From Chara braunii (lineage: Eukaryota > Streptophyta > Charophyceae > Charales > Characeae): a stretch of 64,000 nt of DNA. The notes beneath the pieces are model-generated. The model searched no databases. It was given only the letters and a program-made list of their open reading frames with translations, and had not been told where the DNA came from. The stretch's first letter is position 1, and each line of letters opens with the position of its first letter. The translations under genes were made by a program, and so were the position numbers. Below are positions 56,388-64,000 of the stretch, in pieces. The stretch covers positions 645,156-709,155 of the forward strand of contig BFEA01000198.1 of assembly GCA_003427395.1 (NCBI GenBank), written 5' to 3'.

Positions 56388-58010
56388 TTTTTTTAAAAAG
56401 GACATGCTCCAGTCTATTCGTGGGGAGGAGCACATGTTGGGCACCAGGTCCAACGTCCCAATCAAGAACATATTGAAAAATCAGGAAATCAGAAGATTAA
56501 GAAAACCATTTCACGCCTACTATTTCCACAAGAAGAGGGGAAGGGAGGGAAAAAAACACCCTCTCTCCCCATGGAAACTCCGACACCTATTCTAATCTCG
56601 ATTGCATGTACAAAGCACTAACCAAAACGGATTACTCCTCTCCCTCAAAAAACGACCCCCTGTCTGATGCTGCCTTCGCGGGGAAGCGCCCCCTCACCTT
56701 CCAGCCTTAGTTCAAAACAGCCCCCTAGATACCACCCCAGCTCCCTCAGCTGCATACAGTAACCCCTGAAGTATGCCCCACAAAGCCGAAGATCCCCCTT
56801 CCCTCCTGCCCCACCCCCTCCAAGTGAAACAACCCTACAACATCTCACCATGATGACATCAGCACCCCTTGTCCTCTCTCCCCAACCGCCATAGCTGATC
56901 CGACCCAAAAATCAGCGTGGCCCAGAAAAGGACAAACCTTCAACATCGTCCTTCCCTCTCAAAGATCACACCACCCACCCTGTGTAACCCTCGCAGGGAG
57001 GGGCTCCAACCCTAAAGGAGATACTTCCATTCAAATTCAATAGCCAAAAACAGATAGGAGCGATTTTCAGCAACAGATGAAACACTTTGGGAACTATCAG
57101 TACATAGAATAGGAAACACCGAAAAAAAACGGACAAAAGTCAGAGTCATGCATAAGAATGATTATTGAGACATCAAAACTAAGTCCGATTTTCGAAAACT
57201 CGCAAATCAAGATCAGATGATCAGAAATTGAATCAAAACACACAGTGACTAAAATTTCAAAATCAAGATTATGCACCTCATGAATTTAAGTATCAAGACA
57301 AATCAGAAGATCAAACGAGATTGAGTTAAAATTTTAAAATTACTTTTAATAAATTAGAGGTGCCCAACCTATGATTTTGCGAATCTCGGGCTAAGAGTAT
57401 TGCCCAGGAAATAATTCAGCAACAAAACATACGACAGTCGATACGGCTAATGATATGAAATTCAAAAGAAATAGGCAAATAAACTAAGTCAGAATTAGGC
57501 AACCAAACTAGGTCGGGAGTAATCTTGATTTAATCTTGATTTTCAAACTGCAGAATGAAAACTATTAGTTATATTTTCGTTGGATATCTAGAATTCAAGG
57601 TTAGAAGGACATATAGGTATTGAACCAGACAAAACTATATGAGAATCACGTCGTTAAGAGTCTCATCAAGGTCATCACAGAATCACCAATACAAAACGTG
57701 AAGAGGAAGAAACACAACATACCCTCGACATCCCTAAACGCACCCCCCTTCTTTCCAAACCTCACCTCCTCCTTCATCGGCTCTCAAGCAACTTGGCCGC
57801 CTGTGGACTTGTGACAACTATTCAACCATCCCAAAGGACCGAACGATGAAGATAACAGGACCACAACTAGGATGACCATCACAACACTCCAAACCACGTC
57901 GCGAGACTAAACCGCTGAGCTTGTCAGCCGCCCCTCGCCGGTAGCCCAAGGAGATGAAGGGGTGCCATCGTCGCAGACGTCGCCCGCCTATAGAAGACCT
58001 TACTCCCACG
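56388..58010 (-). mobile_element. Composite retroposon R1(iv) lacking the repeat core
   Basis: Tail at 56403-56460 with T tract 56384-56394, then a segment (56640-57020) matching R1(i) 27990-28330, an AT-rich part (57020-57800) and the short ORF (57818-58009). The tandem-repeat core found in the other copies is absent, so core length differs between copies. Confidence 0.65.
57818..58009 (-). CDS. Short ORF of R1(iv), fragment of the R1 peptide
   Basis: 63 codons. YRRGAADKLSG and VIFIVRSFG align with CQRGVVDRLIG and TIFIVQLFG of R1(i) at equal spacing. The upstream half does not align clearly. Possibly a decayed remnant. Confidence 0.4.
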   Translation of the reverse strand: MGVRSSIGGRRLRRWHPFISLGYRRGAADKLSGLVSRRGLECCDGHPSCGPVIFIVRSFGMVE

Positions 58011-58379
58011 TTCCTCCTCTCATTCCTTCTTGTAATACTTTTCCTCTAGCCCATGAAACCATTCCTGCCTCCCCTTACTCCTCCCGCGACATTCCTCCTC
58101 TCCAACGAGGCCTTGATATGAGATATGTTGTCCCCATGTTCTTCCACTCAAACAAACAAGCAAATAACAGAAACAACAAACAGGAGAGCCTGCAACAACG
58201 CTTGGACACCACTAGCCTGCTCCTCCATGCCCCATGATCCTTCTCCTGCCTCGTCATCCGCCTGCTGACCTCTCACCCCCCACTCTCATCCTCGCACCGA
58301 AGTTGCCGTCATGGCGCCCCAACCGCTCTTCGTTTCCAACCTTCACCAAGGAGCCTGCCGTCGCGTCAAAACGTCGGAT

Positions 58380-58419
58380 GGCGGAGCGCTCCTGGTAGCG
58401 CTCCCGGTAGCGCTCCGCC
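58380..58419. other. Perfect 11-bp palindrome GGCGGAGCGCT/AGCGCTCCGCC
   Basis: The arms at 58380-58390 and 58409-58419 enclose a second GGTAGCGCTCC copy, giving three GTAGCGC words within 60 bp. Confidence 0.7.
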
Positions 58420-58450
58420 GCCGCCTGTAGCGCCCATTGAAGCAGTCTTA

Positions 58451-58640
58451 CCATCCTTCCCCTAGCTTACCCAAGGTCAAGTGGGACTCGGACTGGCCTG
58501 AGCGACCTATACCTGTACCCCACCCTAGGGTCTAAGCCTTATATATAGCCACTAGACAGTTCTATCCGAATATCAGTAGGAGCTCCGGTGGCCCATACCT
58601 GTACCTACTACAGATACTAGACCCCACCCAGTGACTAGAC
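58451..58640. repeat. Dispersed repeat S3, copy 1
   Basis: Starts ACCATCCTTCCCCTAGCTTA and matches 63137-63240 over about 100 bp, including CTTACCCAAGG and the CCTGTACCCCACCCTAG and TAAGCC parts. Confidence 0.65.
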
Positions 58641-58799
58641 CCCCCCAGTGTGATAGTTGTATAGCGTGTTAAAAAAAGTAAAAAAATACATCTACTCTTT
58701 CGGCTCTCACCCGTGTGACTACGCACACTTGTCCTGAGGGCGAAGTATCAGGGCCACAACTTCATCCTTCTGGACGAAGTCCGCCCGTGTGACCACACG

Positions 58800-59607
58800 A
58801 GGACCTATAGTCCCGAATAGGCCTACCCAAATGCCTCAAAATTTTGAGACTTTTGGTCCTCGTGTGAGTATGCCCCGAGGTGATAACTATGAGGCAAATT
58901 TGGACTTCCATCGGCAGGGCATTCTAGGAACTTCCTATCTTGGAGGGACAAATCAGGAAATAATACAGGTCTAAGGGCCAAAGCCCAAAATTTTCTTTCC
59001 TTAATTATGCGGTGAAGTGACGAACTGTGAGGCAAAGCAGTCTGCACACAAGGATGGATATTAAACGCATTCCATGACGTATGCAAAGAGCGAGCCAAGG
59101 AACGCGCAGAACAACGGGGAATCAAAAGCATCACAATAGATAATGGTCAGGGCATGTGAAAATGCTTTCACCAAACCAAGGATGAGATGTACTCAGCATC
59201 GAGCACATATCCAGATTCACTAATATTCAAGAGATGCTCGACCATCGTAAGACATAAATATTTCTCAAAAAAGAAAATCAGTCACCCGTGATCCAAGCGG
59301 CCTTTCCCTCTACATGTTTTAGCTACCCCGCCGGTAGGCTCATCAGGAGGAACTACCGGTCCAAAACTCAAGTAGCCTTGAAAGTTTCGCCAAAAGTTTT
59401 TTGACTAAATAAACAAACCTAAAATGTAAAAGCTACTATAATTTCTTCATTATAAAGTAAAACTTGATTTTGAAATTAGCACATGCAATAGTAAAATGCC
59501 AAATAGAACGGATTCACACATTCTGATTTTCTTGTGAGAACCAAACGTCTAATGAGGAGGCCATCACCTATGTCATGCCTCCCTTTATACTTCTATCCAT
59601 TTGTTTT
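58800..59607. other. No gene seen; old repeats
   Basis: 58800-58880 shares CTCGTGTGAGTATGCCC with the 31-33 kb foldback region. CCGGTAG and CTACCGG (59330-59358) form a 7-bp hairpin. The rest is AT-rich without features. Confidence 0.5.
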
Positions 59608-62232
59608 CTTTTTTTTTCTTTTTTAACTCCCTTCGGTGGTAGCGGTGCTGGTAAAAGCAGATACCGCGAGCACCTGTAGAGAGGCTCCATCTATTGGTGG
59701 GGATCGTCACCTACTGGAAAGCAGGTCCAGCGTCCCTTATACAGGATAACTCAGAAGTACATCAGAGGAGAAAACAATCTGAAAAGGTATCTGGAAAAAA
59801 CCTACCAGCATTGATTACTCTGGTTTCAAGAGGATTAACTGAGCAGGTTGTTGAATCAGCATCCCTATGAGTTACGTAAGAAGAGTTTTTTTGAAGAAGC
59901 ACACGAGTATGGGACAAACATTCCATCCCTTGACCTGGTCGGGGTTTCAAGAGGAGCCACTGGGGAGCACCAGTGGGATCTCCTTCTGTCTCCCTGCCCC
60001 TCCCCTAAATCCACCGATCCTTTGCACTCCCAAACCCATACCCAATGTATTCCTGTTTCTACAAGGAACCCTGCCATACTAGATCAGGTCGCTAAACTGG
60101 AGCTGAATTTGAGTATTGATTAGGAACATGTTCAGGCACAATGTCGTTTTTTACAGTCTGATATCTAAAGACTGCGAGTGGGGGGGGAACAGATCCAGAA
60201 AATCTTCTTCGGGCCTGAGGGGGAAGTTGGGGTCGACTGACAACCATTCCTTAAACCTCAGATGGTAATCCTGGGACACTGCTCTACTACCCTGTCCATC
60301 CTCCCTTCCTTCCTTCCTATCCCAGTCCCTTGACCAGTAGACTTCGGTCACCCACCCCTCCCTCTCCCATCCCAACCATCCTTTAAAGAACTGCACTATT
60401 AGCTCGGATATATCCTTAGACTTGTGAAGGGTGTCCAATGTCTGTTTGACAACCTCCCACCGATGCATAAGTTCTAGTCGGAAGTGGTGTTTGAATTGTT
60501 CTATTTGTTCTTCCCCTTCCACCCGGACCTGGTCTAGAGCCAGAGCACATCGTTGCCACCATAAAATCCATAATACCGTTTTTTTACCCAGATGGAACAT
60601 GTTCCAGATGAGAGTGTCCCCTTGGAGGGGCGGGCAATGGCCCAAAAGTGTGGCCCGCCACTCCCACGGATACCTATACTCTGTTGTTATTTGCTGCCAC
60701 AGTCTGTCCCACCATCTCCAAGTGAGAACTGCTGCGGGCATTGCAAGAAGATGTGTTCAATTGTCTCAGCGATTTTCCTCCCCGGAAAGCCTGGTAGACA
60801 TCGTGGACACCATGGGTGGGCCCTGCCTTGCTGTTCCAATTGTGTATGATCAATCACCCAGTCAATTGTGGGTAGACAACGATGAGAGATTTTCCACTGT
60901 AGAGATGTTATCTTAGCGGGCTTACATTTGTTGTCGCTGAACTAGCGTATCTGTGTGAGCAACTGTCTTTCCACGTTGAGATGTCTCTGCCATCTGTCTA
61001 TCACCGCGTCCTTTAGACAACGTTTAACTCTTAGCATCCTGTAAGATGACTTCACAGAGACGTCTTGAGAGCGTTTTGGGCTTTGTTGGTTGGGGGTTAT
61101 TTTGTGTGGTGGGGCTCCATATCCCCTCCTCAGGATCTATGGGGAGATCTTCTACTGCCACCTCCGGGCAGAATACCCGCCTGTTTTCTCCCTCCCCTAT
61201 GGTTCTGATTCTGTGTAGGTTCTGATCCGGGGGCCACTCGAATGGGTCCCGACTCCCCTTTAGCTCCCTGTTCACCTCTATCCCATACCATCCAATCAGC
61301 GCCTCTTCTGGCCTTACCAAAGGTACAAGCCCTGCTCTATTGGTCTCTCCTGTCTAAGCCACCCAGTCCCCTTCCCGGAGCCCTGGCCCCCTATGCAAGA
61401 TGGTCCACCATTCTACCGGGAATGCTTCCGCGATTTCCTCTAATGCAGTTTCTACATTGTGGCAATATCACAGTCTTTCTTTCATTTCTTTCGGACTCTT
61501 ACAGTCCCTGTTCTCCTTGTCTCAGAGGCCCCCCACCTTAATCACTCCATTTTTCACCCATCCTTTCCATGGATTGTCAGTACTGCAATAAATTTGGCTC
61601 TGTGTATTGGTTATCTTACAGTTGTCGAAGAGGGGTTGCCTCGCCACTTCTTCCCACCTTTGTGGAGGTGGGCGATTCGGGGGAGGGAGTTTCCTCCATA
61701 TTTTTAGCAACCGAGGCAAAAAAACATCCTTCCCCCTCTCCCCCCTCCAAGGGCTCAGTGGCACCCTCCATAATCGATCGTCTAGCCATCGCAGAGGATG
61801 GACCGAGGGGGGGCCCTTTGGAGCGAGGCAGGCTATCTGCTCCAGGGCGAGCGGTTGCCATACAAGGGGGTTTCCAAAAATCAGACAGACTATCCATTGG
61901 AGGCTCAACGCATAGGTTTGAGTGAGGGGGTCGAGGATGCCGAGGCCACCTCTCAATTTAGGTTGGATGGCAGAGTCCCATGTGACCCGACTTATAGCAG
62001 GGGGGTTCTCTGAGTCACTGTCACCCCTCCATAGGTAGGCTGCCTCTTTTCGTTTTAAGGTGTTAAGACTACCAACACTTGGCGGCCAAAGCACTGATTT
62101 ATACCACAAAGTGGCTAATACTACATTGTTAATCACCATTGCCCGTCCAAAAAGTGATGTGTGCCAGTGATTCCATTGGGAAAGCTTGGCGAAGTCCTAT
62201 TCCAGCCGTTCCCCAAATCCACAACAACCATG
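59608..62232 (-). pseudogene. LINE L4, 5'-truncated, RT thumb to C-terminus
   Basis: The minus-strand element has T tract 59608-59625 and the R1-like tail at 59687-59745. ORF2 pieces in order: SLFGRAMVINNVVLATLWYK thumb motif (near 62150), 61522-62139 (AAYLWRGD, RGGLGILDP, RQPLFDNCKI matching L2), 61024-61320, then a zinc-binding motif CPRCLPGFPGRKIAETIEHI followed by FLQC (around 60780), then 60151-60741 with TWRWWDRLW. Frameshifts separate the pieces. It is closely related to L5. Confidence 0.85.
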
Positions 62233-62717
62233 AGTGTAAGTAACCATCCCAACAAGCGACACCAGTTATTCGATATAAAAACTCTCGTCAAACCACTGTA
62301 CGTCGTCTCGGCGGTGGCGCATCAGGGAGTCATTGTTGTTTTTGCGGAATAGGTTGACAAGGGCCCCCTCCGGTCTCACTTCCACTAAAGTGTCTATGTC
62401 CGGAGCCCCTATCTCGGTCCGCACCCTCACCCAGCCTAACTCCGTGAGTGTCGGGCCCTTCCTGAAGGCTACTATCCAGGCTAATGAATGGAGAACGCTA
62501 GTTGGGGTTGTCTGAGATCTGATGCGCGTAGCGAAGGCCAGATCAAAGCTGGTACTCTGTCTTTCAATCATCTGTGCGTGGGTCCTAGATATCAGCCACC
62601 CTGATAACCTTATTTTTTACCCAGCTCGCCAAGGGAGAGTCCAAGCTCCGAAATATGCAGCCCTAATAGTCCATAGGCATAATCCACCTGTTCCCGAAGA
62701 GGGGCTGGTGGAGCACG
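62233..62717. other. Unassigned stretch
   Basis: The minus frame 62266-62571 (101 codons) is the only longer ORF, with no motif I know. It may be a rearranged LINE segment or unrelated DNA between L4 and S2. Confidence 0.4.
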
Positions 62718-63100
62718 TCCTTTTTTTTTTTTTTTTTTTTTTTGAAATCCATGATGATGTAGAGGCCAAGGACCAGACCCGTGGTGATTGCTGGTAGCTG
62801 CAGCCAATGGTTGACCTGATAGGACAGGCCACCAAACCCTACCTATCCCCACGTTAATACTCTCAGCGCACTTCCTGTCCCTACTATCCTACCTCAGTGT
62901 GGCCAACACTCAGGACCATCACCCTACCAGTATCGATGGCAACTTGGACCAGACAACAATGACAAACACCAGGGTTGGGCCAACCTCCCAGCCCTAATGG
63001 AAGCATAAGCTGACTAACCTTGTCGTATGGAAACTTTGGACGCCAGGCTCATGCAATCTTCTACAGGCCCAATTTAGAGAGTCTACCCAGCAGGATTACC
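62718..63100 (-). mobile_element. Poly(A) retroposon S2, copy 2
   Basis: T tract 62720-62744 followed by GAAATCCATGATGATGTAGA. Collinear with copy 1 through ACGTTAATACTCTCAGCGCA and TCTTCTACAGGCCC. No coding. Confidence 0.7.
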
Positions 63101-63136
63101 TAAGCAAGGCAGGCCAGCGCCGACGGACACATCCTA

Positions 63137-63240
63137 CCGTCCTTCCCCTAGCTTACCCAAGGCTAGGCGGAACTCAGACTAGTCGGAGCAACTTATATCT
63201 CTACCCTATCCTAGAGCTAAGCCATGCATGCGTAGACCCC
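63137..63240. repeat. Dispersed repeat S3, copy 2
   Basis: ACCGTCCTTCCCCTAGCTTA onward, parallel to 58451. It follows S2 copy 2 closely. Confidence 0.6.
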
Positions 63241-63600
63241 GTCAAATACATGATAGGCCCCCCAACCCAGTATCGTACTTGTGTATATGTGTGTGGCCAG
63301 AGGCTATGCATGTTTTGTATGAGCCCATAAGGCCATGTTTTTTGTGTCTGCCGAAGGCTACGTGTGCTTTGTGCATCTATATAGCAAGATGTGTGTGCCC
63401 AAAGGCCAGATACATGCAATACTATGTAGAGGGAACAACGTGTTCGTTTTGAAGAGATGACAGGCAAAGCTGGACAAGAACCCCCCCAAAAGTCCCAAGC
63501 CAGACTCAAACCCGTGATCTATGACATGTTACCTGAAGACTCTACCATACCATTTGTGCGACAATCGCAAACAACCTCTATGTGGGATACGCCAGACTGG
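63241..63600. other. No gene seen; possible minus-strand tRNA-like trace
   Basis: GTGTGTGCCCAAAGGCCA-type imperfect repeats occur at 63290-63410. On the minus strand, CACGGGTTTGAGTCTGG (complement of 63501-63517) resembles a B box. No convincing A box was found. Confidence 0.35.
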
Positions 63601-63609
63601 GAGATCAAC

Positions 63610-63960
63610 AGAACGAGCAACAGCCACTGTCGCATACCGTAACAGTGCAGACCAGAACAAGAATCGACCTCTCTCACATAGTACGAGATAGCGCAGCAGA
63701 AGGCTAATATACCAATGATCCGACCAATCAATGTCGCAATGCAGACCAAACATACATCATCATCATCGCAAGGTGTGAGGGGCCTGGTGCTACACACAGG
63801 AAGAAGGCGCCAGGTCCAGACCATACACAAACGAAAAGGAGGGATCATACGAAGAACAGGGAAGATGGGAATATCGTCAACACCAAGACTTCGGTACAGG
63901 TCCCAAATAATCCCTCGTCCAATGTCTCAATCCCAATGTCGAGTCTGAATCCAAATGTCG
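63610..63960 (-). repeat. Dispersed repeat S4, copy 4, reverse orientation
   Basis: The complement reads like the S4 copies of XD, including the TAGCACCAGGCCCC, CATTGATTGGTCGGATC and GCGCTATCTCGTACTATGT parts. A (TC)n tract at 63979-64000 continues out of the window, as GA/TC tracts neighbour S4 in XD. Confidence 0.7.
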
Positions 63961-64000
63961 TCAAGTCCCGAAGTCACCAATCTCTCTCTCTCTCTCTCTC

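Overview
This is eukaryotic nuclear DNA made almost entirely of nested transposable elements, simple repeats and assembly gaps. I recognise no single-copy host gene. Plant-type telomere units (CCCTAAA, 49958-49980), L1-like LINEs with an APE endonuclease, and very abundant microsatellites fit a large repeat-rich green-lineage genome. A charophyte such as Chara would fit, but the species is inferred, not shown. Isolated N bases, two N gaps and half of a Nextera mate-pair junction adapter show a short-read draft assembly.

The main discovery is a family of large, mostly non-coding elements, called family X here. I see four copies: XA (1-3944, 5' end outside the window), XB (7229-10581 plus 19242-22721), XC (10582-19241, inverted) and XD (43206-52227). 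They begin TGTCGG, usually with a palindromic hairpin at once, and end CTCGACA or GCGACA. Each complete copy sits between 4-bp duplications with CG in the middle: TCGG/CCGG, GCGC/ACGC and CCGG/CCGG. They share pol III-like tRNA modules near the 5' end, an internal TATA region followed by a GC-rich minisatellite in XA and XB, and a 3' module of TATA box, A-box-like sequence and two hairpins whose stems change in compensated pairs. No reverse transcriptase, integrase or transposase is visible. XB carries two unidentified ORFs and XC carries a U6 snRNA-derived sequence.

Nesting, left to right. A degraded LINE (L1, plus strand, about 3949-26771) is split inside its reverse transcriptase by XB; removing XB and one 4-bp duplication rejoins the reading frame. 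XB is in turn split by XC inside its minisatellite. A 5'-truncated LINE (L5, 24370-25653, minus) also sits in L1, flanked by 8-bp duplications. From about 26772 to 30297 lies R1(i), a composite retroposon with a short ORF, a tandem-repeat core and a 3' tail like that of L4 and L5. From 30298 to 33601 come an N gap, palindromes and foldback repeats.

A nearly complete LINE (L2, minus strand, 33602-41241) follows. It has an intact 799-codon ORF1, an ATGA stop-start overlap, and an ORF2 with an intact endonuclease broken by a small deletion at the start of the RT and one internal TAG. After foldback and tRNA-like repeats (41.4-42.7 kb), a second R1 copy (42795-52935) is split by XD, which is packed with ATT, GA, TG and GTGACAC arrays and a hairpin minisatellite that collapses into a 760-N gap. 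The right end (53-64 kb) holds more R1 copies, a poly(A) retroposon family (S2), a LINE fragment (L4) and other dispersed repeats.
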